DNA of 64,000 nucleotides. Source: Marinobacter sp. SS21 (lineage in GTDB: Bacteria; Pseudomonadota; Gammaproteobacteria; Pseudomonadales; Oleiphilaceae). Shown piece after piece: positions 53,898-62,497 of this stretch. Made by a program: the position numbers and the translations under genes. The stretch lies in assembly GCF_028369065.1 (NCBI RefSeq), contig NZ_JAQNDA010000008.1:124001-188000 (forward strand), read 5' to 3'. The notes beneath the pieces are model-generated. The model worked only from the letters and a program-made list of their open reading frames with translations. It ran no database searches and was not told the origin of the DNA. Positions within the stretch are counted from its first letter, which is position 1, and every line of letters begins with the position of its first letter.

Positions 53898-54812
53898 ATG
53901 CAGGATCTAAACGACCTTTACTACTTCGTGCAGGCCGTTGACCACGGTGGATTTTCGCAAGCCGGTCGCGCCTTGGGCGTACCCAAGTCAAAGTTGAGCC
54001 GCCGTGTTGCCGAACTGGAGCACCGACTGGACACCCGGTTAATCAACCGGTCTACGCGTGGGTTTACGGTTACTGAATTGGGCAAAGAATACTATCGCCA
54101 CTGTGTGGCCATGCTCGTAGAAGCGGAGGCGGCGCAGGAACTGATCGATCGGTCACGGTCTGAACCCCGAGGAATCGTCCGACTGAGCTGCCCACCTGGT
54201 CTGATTTACTTCCATGTCGGGAAACTCCTGGTCCGGTTCATGGCCGAGTACCCCCAGGTCAAAGTTGAGATCGTCGCCACCAGCCGACGGGTGGATGTGA
54301 TCAGGGAGGGGTTGGACCTTGCGTTGAGAGTCCGGTTTCCGCCGCTTGAGGACAGCGAATTAGCGATGAAGGTGCTGTGTCAAAGTCCCCAGTGCTTGAT
54401 GGCATCGCCGGATTTCATGAGGCAGCATCCGCACCCGAATAGTCCATCGGATTTGGCCGGGCTACCAAGCCTGGACTTTGAGCAAGCCGACGGAAAGCAC
54501 ATCTGGTGCCTTGATGGTCCCGATGGGGATACGGTTCAGATACACCACCAACCTCGATTGGTAACTGATGATGTCTTTACTCTCAGGGAAGCCGCATTGG
54601 CTGGGTTGGGAGTGGTACGAATGCCCTTGATTGCTGGTGGTGGGGATTTGATAGAAGGTCGATTGATGAGTGTGATGCCAAGCTGGCGGCCAAGGGGCGG
54701 GGTCCTACACGCGGTATTTCCCTCCCGACGGGGCCTGGTGCCGGCAGTCAGGGCCTTGCTGGACTATCTGGCCGATGCTATGGACGATGTGGACTTTGTC
54801 CTGGAGGGTTAA
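53898..54812 (+). CDS. LysR-family transcriptional regulator
   Basis: 304 residues. The N-terminal HTH is LYYFVQAVDHGGFSQAGRALGVPKSKLSRRVAELE, followed by RLINRSTRGFTVTELG, and the substrate-binding domain carries LSCPPGLIYF and LDLALRVRFPPLEDSELAMKVL, as in the AaeR/DsdC-like branch of CrgA type. Gene order (lysR divergent from ycaC and pirin) and the duplicated palindromes point to local control of those genes. Confidence 0.92.
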   Translation: MQDLNDLYYFVQAVDHGGFSQAGRALGVPKSKLSRRVAELEHRLDTRLINRSTRGFTVTELGKEYYRHCVAMLVEAEAAQELIDRSRSEPRGIVRLSCPPGLIYFHVGKLLVRFMAEYPQVKVEIVATSRRVDVIREGLDLALRVRFPPLEDSELAMKVLCQSPQCLMASPDFMRQHPHPNSPSDLAGLPSLDFEQADGKHIWCLDGPDGDTVQIHHQPRLVTDDVFTLREAALAGLGVVRMPLIAGGGDLIEGRLMSVMPSWRPRGGVLHAVFPSRRGLVPAVRALLDYLADAMDDVDFVLEG

Positions 54813-54991
54813 CCCGCCACCCTGGGTTCGGAGCCCATGCGTGAACATTTCAGGTTCTGCAATGTCCTAAAAAGTTTACTTCGCGTCCGCATAAGTGATG
54901 GGCAATGCCGGGCTCCAATCGTTAATGTGCCTTTTACACTCAAAGAGCAATGCCCGAGTGGTATCACACAGTACTGAATATGCGGTAAGCC

Positions 54992-56089
54992 ATGACAACA
55001 AAAAATCACCATGGATCGCGCTCCCTGCGAGCAGCCAATACCTCAGGCGTGGTTCTCGCGGGACTGGTCCAGCAGCTGTTGATCGTTGCCGAGAAACAGG
55101 GTTTGTCCCGAGAGTATCTTCTCGCGGTTATGGAGATGAAGCCTGAAGAGCTGGCGGACCCAAACCAACTGATTCGTACCAATTACCTGGAACGACTGCT
55201 GAATGCGGGGCTCGCCTTCAGTCAGGATGAATTGCTGGGTCTTCATCTCGCTCAATACTCACGTCCCGAAGGCTTTGGCGTGGCCGGGTACATTCTCCAG
55301 GCCTGTAGCACCATTCGGGAGGCCATTGAGATGTGCATCCGTTATGAGCACCTGGCTAGCAGCATCGGGACTACTTCGTTGCATTACGAGCCGGGAGTTG
55401 CTCTTTGGGCCTGGGACATTGCCACACACGATGACGTCTTTCGCCGTCACGCGGTCGACTTTTTGCTGGGGTCACTGAGCTTCATTACCCGTACCCACCC
55501 AACTACCTCGACCCACAACTTTTTCAGCTACGTCCTATTACAACATTCCCCGCCGGCTTCCCCCCGCCAGCTGGAGGAGTATGAACGGGTATTCGGGTGT
55601 CCTGTGCGATTTAACCAACCCCTCAACGCCCTGGCATTTCCCTTGGAAGCCCTCAATGCAAAGCTGGTGCATTCGAACTCGGGAATGCTGGACGCCCTCG
55701 AAGCACACGCACGTTTTCTCCAGCGCAAGAATGAGGGTGTGAGCTTTTACGTGAGAGCACGTACCAAGCTGAGAGTACTTTTGGGGGATGGTTTTGCCTC
55801 GAGGGAAGGGTTGGCAGAGTGCCTGGGCATGAGTAGCCGCCACCTGCTTCGGCGGCTGAGAGATGAAGGAACCACCTATCGGGAGCTGGTCGACGAATTG
55901 CGCCTCGAATTGGCCTTGAGACTACTTGCGGAAAGCAGCGATAGCGTTGAGTCCATCGCTCACCGTCTGCAGTACACCGAAAGCCAGTCTTTTATCCGAT
56001 GGTTCAAGTCCAGAAAAAAGATGACACCGACACAATTCAGGCAGGCAGCGACTAGACCTACCGGCACCTTAAAAAATGTTGAATGGTAA
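54992..56089 (+). CDS. AraC-family transcriptional regulator (OruR/ArgR-type)
   Basis: 365 residues. The N-terminal two thirds resemble the arabinose-binding-like domain PF12625 (LVQQLLIVAEKQGLSREYLL, LGLHLAQYSRPEGFGVAGYILQ), and the C-terminus is a double HTH: GLAECLGMSSRHLLRRLRDEGTTYRELVDELRLELALRLL and SIAHRLQYTESQSFIRWFKSRKKMTPTQFR. It precedes the lipoprotein esterase and GMC oxidoreductase on the same strand and may activate them. Confidence 0.9.
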   Translation: MTTKNHHGSRSLRAANTSGVVLAGLVQQLLIVAEKQGLSREYLLAVMEMKPEELADPNQLIRTNYLERLLNAGLAFSQDELLGLHLAQYSRPEGFGVAGYILQACSTIREAIEMCIRYEHLASSIGTTSLHYEPGVALWAWDIATHDDVFRRHAVDFLLGSLSFITRTHPTTSTHNFFSYVLLQHSPPASPRQLEEYERVFGCPVRFNQPLNALAFPLEALNAKLVHSNSGMLDALEAHARFLQRKNEGVSFYVRARTKLRVLLGDGFASREGLAECLGMSSRHLLRRLRDEGTTYRELVDELRLELALRLLAESSDSVESIAHRLQYTESQSFIRWFKSRKKMTPTQFRQAATRPTGTLKNVEW

Positions 56090-56232
56090 TGGACAGAGTC
56101 AGAAGTCGGTAGCGTTGAACCGTGGTGAAAGCGGTGACGGTTTCCCTGGTCCGGTTGGCCGATAGAGCTGGTGTATTTTTCCATTGAGCGGTAAGCATCC
56201 GCTCCGCTCGTTGAACACAAGGAATACCTCAA

Positions 56233-58407
56233 ATGCAAAACAACAATAAGTTTTCCCTTACTTTGATGACAGTGCTTCTGACCGGATGTGGTGGTAGTGG
56301 GGATGACCCCGTGGTGGCGTCCGACGTGCATGTGAACGATACCCAGCAAGAGTCCATGAGGCCAGGAACGCTGGCCGATTCGCCCTGTACCCGCGAAAGC
56401 TGGGCGGCGGGTACCACCGAACTGTGCCGGGGTGCGTTGATTTATTACGACTATATTTACGACGACTACGGTGCGGATGGTGGCCTGGTATCCATGAATC
56501 CTTCGCTGCTGAGTCTGTTGAATCGGGGTGGGCAGTATGACCAGCCGTTTGCCAACACGCCGGGATTGTTGTCGCCGGCAGCCGGTGACCAAAGGTACCC
56601 GGAGGGGTTGGAGAATACTGCCGATCTGGTAAGGCTCAGTGTGGCTATTAATGGAAATCGTCTGGTGATCAATGCCGAACTGAACACTATGTTCAATACG
56701 GAAGATGCGATTCTGGGAGTCGCGATCGACACCGATTTCCCGGCAGATACGGGTGGCGGCCATTGGGGGAAAGTTGATGTCCGCAGTGACGGATGGGATC
56801 AGATCTATTTCACCAACCATGGAGATCCAGATTCCAACATAATGAGCCTCACCGCACCGATGCCGGAGGGCAATCGCTGGCGTATTCAGGCGGCGGTTGC
56901 AAAGGCCGATGGCACGGTCATGAATGTGGCATTCCGAGGCCCTCATGAAGAAGCTTCTGCGGACGGGGCAGTCAATCAGGTGCTGCCAGCCTCGGGGAAT
57001 TTCTGGGAAGACCGGCAGGCCGCTGCGCTGGCTGGTGGTGACATCAGTGAGTTCGGCGAAGTCGTGAACGTCTCGGACCTCCGTCAACGGGTAACCCGGG
57101 CCGCAGCGAAGCCGACCGGGTTTCACCAGCGAGTCTATACGTCAGATTATCCCCTGGGTGAGGGCATTGCGATGCCCGGTCTTAATGGCCGGGATGGAGG
57201 CGGATTATTCTGCGGTCAATCGTTTAGCTATCTGGGAAAATATCAGCCATATGGCGTCTATGTGCCTGAGGGGGCTGAAACCTCCACAATGCAACCAGGA
57301 ATGATGTTAGTGATGCATGGTTGCGAAGCGAACCACGCCAGTCAGATCAATCAATCCGCCATGCAGCGCCAGTTCGGGGACGATCTGAACCGTATTTTGG
57401 TGGCACCTCTTGGACGAGGTCCCTACGGATTCTACACCGGCCCCTCCGAACGGGATGTTCTGGATGTCATGGCGGACATGACGCAGGCTTACAATATCGA
57501 TTCCGATCGGGTATTTGCTAGTGGCTATTCAATGGGCGGATTTGGAGCCTTGCATATGGCGACTCATTATCCCGATCGATTTGCCGGTATGGTCAGTTGG
57601 GTCGGTCACACCGGGGACCTGATCAACAAACCTGCTGTCCAGCCGCTGGTCGATGAGTTGATTGATACCGCCCTGGAGTCCCTGTTACGGCCGGCGTTGG
57701 CGGCGATATTGGGTAGCGTTGCCGACCCGCAGACCGGAACCGAAAACGTCATCGACTATCTTGGCAACTTGCGCCATGTGCCAAGTGCGCACCTGTACGG
57801 CGCTGCGGATGAGTTGGTGCCCATCCACGAGGCACTGGCCATCGCCCAGCGGCTCGCCCAGGCTGAGGCCGTGGACTACCACTTCTACCTGCACCCGGTG
57901 GCGGAACACCTGACGTTGATGGCGCTGGACGACTGGTCCAAGGAAGCCAGTCGGAGTGCCGAGTGGACCCGGGTGAGCAAGCCCTCCCGCGTCAGCTATC
58001 TGTTCGATCCTCGTTTCAATTATCCCGACTTTGGCATCATCCACGACAAGGCCTACTGGGTAAGCGATCTGAGAGCTCGAAATGCCAGCCAGGCGTTGCT
58101 GGACCTTTCCGCGCCAGGCTGCGGAGCCAGCTTGCTGAGTTTCGCGACGGGGAACGACCTGGGGGCTTACCCATTACCCTGGGCGGGCAGCTATCGGCAC
58201 CTGTCGGCGACGAGCCCGCTTCCAGCTGCATTGACCTTATCCGGTGAACTGAGCAACGTGAACAGTGCCTCTGTGGACCTGGCGTCGGTTTGCCTTGAGG
58301 GGATGGCCTTTCATTATGATATCGACAGCGATGGTCCGGCAACACTGTCCTTGAGTGATGGCCGGGTGCTGGATCTGGTGGCAGGCAGGAATCAGGGAAT
58401 CTTCTAG
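56233..58407 (+). CDS. secreted lipoprotein alpha/beta hydrolase (PHB-depolymerase/esterase-like)
   Basis: 724 residues. A lipobox LLTGC places the lipidated Cys at 19. The first 300 residues form an unassigned domain. The hydrolase core from about 335 has GVYVPEGAETS, VMHGCEANH, the nucleophile GYSMGG (Ser433), Asp526 in YGAADELVP and His559 in HPVAEHL, as in PHB depolymerases and related esterases. It probably sits on the outer membrane and splits an ester polymer or lipid. AAGGAAT precedes the ATG. A ChoD-like oxidase follows after 103 nt. Confidence 0.78.
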   Translation: MQNNNKFSLTLMTVLLTGCGGSGDDPVVASDVHVNDTQQESMRPGTLADSPCTRESWAAGTTELCRGALIYYDYIYDDYGADGGLVSMNPSLLSLLNRGGQYDQPFANTPGLLSPAAGDQRYPEGLENTADLVRLSVAINGNRLVINAELNTMFNTEDAILGVAIDTDFPADTGGGHWGKVDVRSDGWDQIYFTNHGDPDSNIMSLTAPMPEGNRWRIQAAVAKADGTVMNVAFRGPHEEASADGAVNQVLPASGNFWEDRQAAALAGGDISEFGEVVNVSDLRQRVTRAAAKPTGFHQRVYTSDYPLGEGIAMPGLNGRDGGGLFCGQSFSYLGKYQPYGVYVPEGAETSTMQPGMMLVMHGCEANHASQINQSAMQRQFGDDLNRILVAPLGRGPYGFYTGPSERDVLDVMADMTQAYNIDSDRVFASGYSMGGFGALHMATHYPDRFAGMVSWVGHTGDLINKPAVQPLVDELIDTALESLLRPALAAILGSVADPQTGTENVIDYLGNLRHVPSAHLYGAADELVPIHEALAIAQRLAQAEAVDYHFYLHPVAEHLTLMALDDWSKEASRSAEWTRVSKPSRVSYLFDPRFNYPDFGIIHDKAYWVSDLRARNASQALLDLSAPGCGASLLSFATGNDLGAYPLPWAGSYRHLSATSPLPAALTLSGELSNVNSASVDLASVCLEGMAFHYDIDSDGPATLSLSDGRVLDLVAGRNQGIF

Positions 58408-58510
58408 ACCATGCTCCTGGCCTGTGCAGCGCTAGCGCAGGCTACCAACATCGCCCATGATATGTTGAGCACATTGATCAAGTGACCAATAACAACGGGA
58501 AGGGAGTGCC

Positions 58511-60142
58511 ATGGCAGCGGGTGAATTCGATTATGACTATGTGATTGTCGGCTCTGGTTTTGGCGGCAGCGTATCGGCCTACCGGTTGAGCCAGAAAGGC
58601 TATCGCGTGTTGGTAGTGGAGCAGGGGCGTCGATGGAGCGCCGATAATCTGCCCACAACCAATTGGAAAGCCTGGGACTACCTCTGGCGCCCGTTTCTTG
58701 GCCTGAAGGGGTTTCTCAGCCTGCGGCTTTTCCGTCATGTCATGATTCTTCATGGTAACGCCGTTGGTGGCGGTTCGATCACCTACGCCCAGACCCTGCT
58801 GGTTCCCCCCGATTCGGTCTGGCGGGATGGCAACTGGGCGGGTCTCGATGACTGGGAGTCGGTAATGCCCCAGCATTACGACACCGCGCAACGCATGCTC
58901 GGGGTGACCGAGAACCGGCGGCCAGGCCCAGCGGATGCCAAGCTGCAGGAAATGGCCAGGGTCTCGGGTGTGGAAGACAGCTTCTATTACACCCAAGTGG
59001 GAGTGTTCTTCGGTGAGGACGACGACAAACCGGGTACCGAGTACCCGGATCCCTATTTCGATGGCGAGGGGCCGGCACGCAACTCCTGCATCGGCTGTGG
59101 CGGCTGCATGGTGGGTTGCCGTTACAACGCTAAAAACACCCTGGACAAGAATTACCTGTATCTGGCGGAAAAGCTCGGCGCGGAAGTTCGGGCCGAGACC
59201 CAGGTGGTGGATGTTCGCCCAATCAACGGACAGGACGACGGCGCTGACGGTTACGAGGTGGTGACGGTGCCGACTTTTGCCCGCTGGTCTCCCCAGCATA
59301 CCCGCATCACTGCTCGCAGCGTGGTCTTTTCGGCGTCTTCGCTGGGTACCCAGGAACTGTTGTTCCGCCTGAAGCAGGGCGGCTCGTTGCCCAATATCTC
59401 CGACGACCTGGGCAACCGCGTTCGCACCAATTCTGAGTCGATTCTCGGGGTGCGCTATCCCGGCAGTTCAGAAGATCTCTCTACCGGTGTGGCCATCGGC
59501 TCCGGCATCTACATCGACGATCATACTCACATCGAGGCGGTACGTTACCCCAAAGGCTCCAACCTGCTCAGCAGCTTGCTGACGGTGCTCACCAACGGGC
59601 GTCCGGGGCCAACCCGGGTTCTGGTGTGGTTGTGGGCGTTGCTTAAGCTGTTGATTAGCCGCCCCCTGGCCGGGCTGCGCAGCGTGCTGCCGTACCACTT
59701 TTCTTCGGAAACCGTCATCTTCCTGGTGATGCAAACGCTGGACGGGCACATCAACATGCGTTGGAAGCGGCCCTGGTACTGGCCGTTTGGTAAGACGCTA
59801 ACCACCCACGGCGAGCGGATTCCAACCTACATTCCCGAAGCCAATGCGTTCACCGAAAAGGCTGCCGCAGCCACCGGCGGTGTTGGCATGAGTTCGCTGA
59901 GCGAGATTCTTTTTAATGTGCCCATGACCGCGCATTGCATGGGCGGCTGCGCGATGGCAGAAACGCCCGAGCACGGGGTGATCGATGCCCAGAACCGGGT
60001 GTTCAACTACCACAACCTTTACGTGGTGGACGGTTCCATGCTGTCGGCCAACCTGGGGGTGAATCCGAGCCTCACCATTACCGCGCTGGCGGAGCGGGCC
60101 ATGTCGTTCATCCCGCCGAAGCAAGAGGTCGAGGAAGCGTAG
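58511..60142 (+). CDS. GMC oxidoreductase, ChoD/cholesterol-oxidase-like
   Basis: 543 residues. The FAD motif is YVIVGSGFGGSVSAYRL (10-26), the middle has HGNAVGGGSITYAQTL, and the C-terminal GMC box has MTAHCMGGCAMAE and LYVVDGSMLSANLGVNPSLTITALAERA. A Cys-X2-Cys-X2-Cys-X3-Cys cluster (193, 196, 199, 203) followed by RYNAKNTLDKNYLYLAEKLGAEV is shared with ChoD-like proteins and looks ferredoxin-like. The substrate is likely a sterol or other bulky alcohol. It follows the esterase gene. Confidence 0.85.
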   Translation: MAAGEFDYDYVIVGSGFGGSVSAYRLSQKGYRVLVVEQGRRWSADNLPTTNWKAWDYLWRPFLGLKGFLSLRLFRHVMILHGNAVGGGSITYAQTLLVPPDSVWRDGNWAGLDDWESVMPQHYDTAQRMLGVTENRRPGPADAKLQEMARVSGVEDSFYYTQVGVFFGEDDDKPGTEYPDPYFDGEGPARNSCIGCGGCMVGCRYNAKNTLDKNYLYLAEKLGAEVRAETQVVDVRPINGQDDGADGYEVVTVPTFARWSPQHTRITARSVVFSASSLGTQELLFRLKQGGSLPNISDDLGNRVRTNSESILGVRYPGSSEDLSTGVAIGSGIYIDDHTHIEAVRYPKGSNLLSSLLTVLTNGRPGPTRVLVWLWALLKLLISRPLAGLRSVLPYHFSSETVIFLVMQTLDGHINMRWKRPWYWPFGKTLTTHGERIPTYIPEANAFTEKAAAATGGVGMSSLSEILFNVPMTAHCMGGCAMAETPEHGVIDAQNRVFNYHNLYVVDGSMLSANLGVNPSLTITALAERAMSFIPPKQEVEEA

Positions 60143-60155
60143 CCCCCCCCCTGGG

Positions 60156-60270
60156 CTAGCCAGGCCCCGCTGGAGCCCTTTCAGGCTGCTCGACGCTGAG
60201 CACGATCTTGCCGGTGTGCCGCGGGTGTTCCATTGCCCGCTGGCCATCGGCAGCATACGAGAGGGGAAAA
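60156..60270 (-). pseudogene. C-terminal remnant of a zinc-free quinone oxidoreductase (MDR family)
   Basis: On the minus strand, GFPLSYAADGQRAMEH followed by PRHTGKIVLSVEQ and a stop at 60156-60158 matches the conserved end of NADPH:quinone reductases (FPLxxAAxAHRxMExxxHxGKIVL). Upstream a TGA (in AAGGAAATCGTGCTCTGA) interrupts the frame and no Rossmann domain follows. Only about 37 codons remain. Confidence 0.68.
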
Positions 60271-60607
60271 CCCGGCGCTCAGAGCACGATTTCCTTCCTG
60301 GCGTTTGGAGTCGCCGACGGGCAACCCACATTACAGTGTGGCTCTGGATAGGACAGCCAATGTGCGCTCCAGGCTGCAAATCCTGGCATTGGCATCTAGT
60401 ATGAGTAGTAAGGGCTGGCGGGAGTGGACTGCCAATATTCTCTCCCAATTTACCCTAGCCAAGGAGGCAGTGAGATCGTTCAAAATCGGTCATAGAAGGC
60501 CTCTGAGGCACGCCGCTTCAGCCACTCACGGATGCCGCATCTCTCAACTTAAGGAAAACCAGCGGGGTGAGCCTGGTTATTCGACCTTGGGTTGGAGAGC
60601 CGTGGTT
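60271..60607. other. non-coding leader upstream of the second diguanylate cyclase
   Basis: About 340 nt. The cyclase frame is open through it, but the residues have no family features and differ from the paralogue, so I treat it as leader and promoter. No further gene was found; any remains of the quinone oxidoreductase gene end near 60290. Confidence 0.5.
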
Positions 60608-62347
60608 ATGAAGCTAAAGAATTTGCTGATAGTAGTGTTTGTCGTTATCGCGGGTGTGCCATTATTTGTTGGGCTACAATCCTTGAATCACTACACCGGA
60701 GAACACTACCGCAGGCAGGTGGAGGAGCACCTGGGCTCGTTGTCACTGATTGCCAAAAAAAGGGTGCTGGATATTGTCGAGCGGGTCGAAGACAACACCG
60801 CCCTGGTGGCCAGTCGAACTCAAATGCGCCTAAGCCTAGCCCGGTGGCTGGAGTCCGGGGACTCGAAGGAAATAGAGGTAATCCAGCGTATTCTGAATGA
60901 TGCCAGAAACGGCTTGCGTCATCTCAAGGGGGTCGGCGTGTTTGACTCCCAGGGCCGGCTGGTTGCCTCAAGCACGGAACTCTCACCGCCCCTAACCCAG
61001 CTTTCAGCCGACATCTCAAGGCAATTCTCAGCGGGTTTCTTAGTCGGAAGGGGCGCTTCTCCGCAGCGGTTAAAAACGGCCCTTTTGCGGTTAGAACCAG
61101 AACAGGATCAGGTACTGCTGATCAGTATTGCGCCCCTGATATTGGAAAATCGGCGCATTGGCTACGTTCGGCTTGCCTTTTATACCGAATTTCTAGCCGA
61201 TCTGGTTCGTGATCGCACCGGGTTGGGAGCAACAGGGGAGTGGCTGTTTACCATCCGGCATGAGAGCGGAGACGCCCAATTCGCCATTCCCCTCAAGTAC
61301 GACCCGCAAGCCGCCTTTAAGCGTCGGGTCGCCAAGGACCGGCTGGATGTGCCCGTCACCCAGGCCTTATTGGGCAACGAAGTCATCATGAGAAACGCCC
61401 CCGATTACCGGGAGACTCCGGTACTTGCCTCCACCCGCTACATTGCGGATCTGGATTGGGGCCTGGTGGCCAAGATGAATGAGGAGGAAGTGAACCGACT
61501 GGTGAATCAAAACAGGGTATATATCTACCTGTCCGAGTTTGTCATTGTGTTCGTGGCTATATTGGCCGGCATCCTGCTTTCGATCTACATTGCCGGTCCG
61601 ATTGAAAAACTCAGGGCCCATACCTCCAAGGTTGCCAGTGGCCGATTCGAGCAACCGCCACGGGCCGGTGGCTGGCAAGAAGTCAAGGAATTGAGCAAGA
61701 ACTTCAGCTACATGATTCTGGCCCTAAAAGATCTCAACGAAAACCTGCAACAGAAGGTAGAAGAGCGTACACAGGAATTAAACCTTGTGAACCGGCAACT
61801 GGAATTGCTGGCAACCCTGGACCCGCTGACCGGCCTGCACAATCGCCGTTATTTCAGTGACCGACTTGATCAGGAACTGAGCCGGGCGCATCGCTACGAT
61901 GGCTCCCTGGCGCTGGTGATGATGGACATCGACCTGTTCAAGGCAGTCAACGACGCTCATGGGCATCTCACCGGGGACGAAGTGCTCAAGGGCATCGCGC
62001 ATTTCCTGGCCGCGGAGATTCGGGAAACGGATGTGGTGGCCCGTATCGGCGGCGAGGAATTTTGCCTGGTGCTGCCAGAATGCAACAAAGCTTCCGCACT
62101 CACCTTTCTGGAGCGGCTCAGGGCCGACATATCTGCCATGAAATTCCGCAGCGATGGCGCCGAATTTACAATCTCCTGCAGTTTTGGCATCGCCTTTATG
62201 GATGACTCAGAACCGGATGCCAACACCCTGATGACACGCGCCGATCAGGCTCTTTACCAGGCCAAGGAGCAGGGCCGGAACCGGGTCATGATCTATTTGA
62301 GTGATGGTCGCGTGGTACCTGTTAACGAATTTCAGGAAGGAACCTAA
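60608..62347 (+). CDS. membrane diguanylate cyclase (second paralogue)
   Basis: 579 residues with the same layout as the cyclase at 40019: helix (5-22), Cache-like periplasmic sensor, helix (about 310-329), HAMP starting GPIEKLRAHTSKVASG, and GGDEF with IGGEEF (481-485) and I-site RETD (472-475). The sensors share DNTALVASRTQMRLSLARW, VRDRTGLGATGEW and LDVPVTQALLGNE, but a 24-residue insertion near 125-160 here differs. ATG 60608 gives an N-terminus matching the paralogue and has GGAG about 11 nt upstream. Confidence 0.92.
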   Translation: MKLKNLLIVVFVVIAGVPLFVGLQSLNHYTGEHYRRQVEEHLGSLSLIAKKRVLDIVERVEDNTALVASRTQMRLSLARWLESGDSKEIEVIQRILNDARNGLRHLKGVGVFDSQGRLVASSTELSPPLTQLSADISRQFSAGFLVGRGASPQRLKTALLRLEPEQDQVLLISIAPLILENRRIGYVRLAFYTEFLADLVRDRTGLGATGEWLFTIRHESGDAQFAIPLKYDPQAAFKRRVAKDRLDVPVTQALLGNEVIMRNAPDYRETPVLASTRYIADLDWGLVAKMNEEEVNRLVNQNRVYIYLSEFVIVFVAILAGILLSIYIAGPIEKLRAHTSKVASGRFEQPPRAGGWQEVKELSKNFSYMILALKDLNENLQQKVEERTQELNLVNRQLELLATLDPLTGLHNRRYFSDRLDQELSRAHRYDGSLALVMMDIDLFKAVNDAHGHLTGDEVLKGIAHFLAAEIRETDVVARIGGEEFCLVLPECNKASALTFLERLRADISAMKFRSDGAEFTISCSFGIAFMDDSEPDANTLMTRADQALYQAKEQGRNRVMIYLSDGRVVPVNEFQEGT

Positions 62348-62366
62348 GTCTCGGCTTCGCACCGCG

Positions 62367-62398
62367 GGCGATACCAGTGGGCTCGCTGGCGCCTTTTT
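62367..62398 (+). terminator. candidate terminator after the second cyclase
   Basis: GGCG and CCAG pair with CTGG and CGCC (bulged stem with a 3-nt ATA bulge), followed by five T. It lies 20 nt after the cyclase stop. Confidence 0.5.
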
Positions 62399-62497
62399 AC
62401 GGTTTCTAGTGCCAATGCAGCGCTAAATCATGGCACGTACGCTAAGGCTAGCATTCTCAGTATCCGTCCATAAAAATTCCAGGCGAGGATCCAAACC

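Noticed and set aside
60233-60607. 125-residue N-terminal extension of the second cyclase
   Set aside because: It does not resemble the paralogue, lacks domains, and crosses the quinone oxidoreductase remnant; ATG 60608 gives the matching MKLKNLL start.
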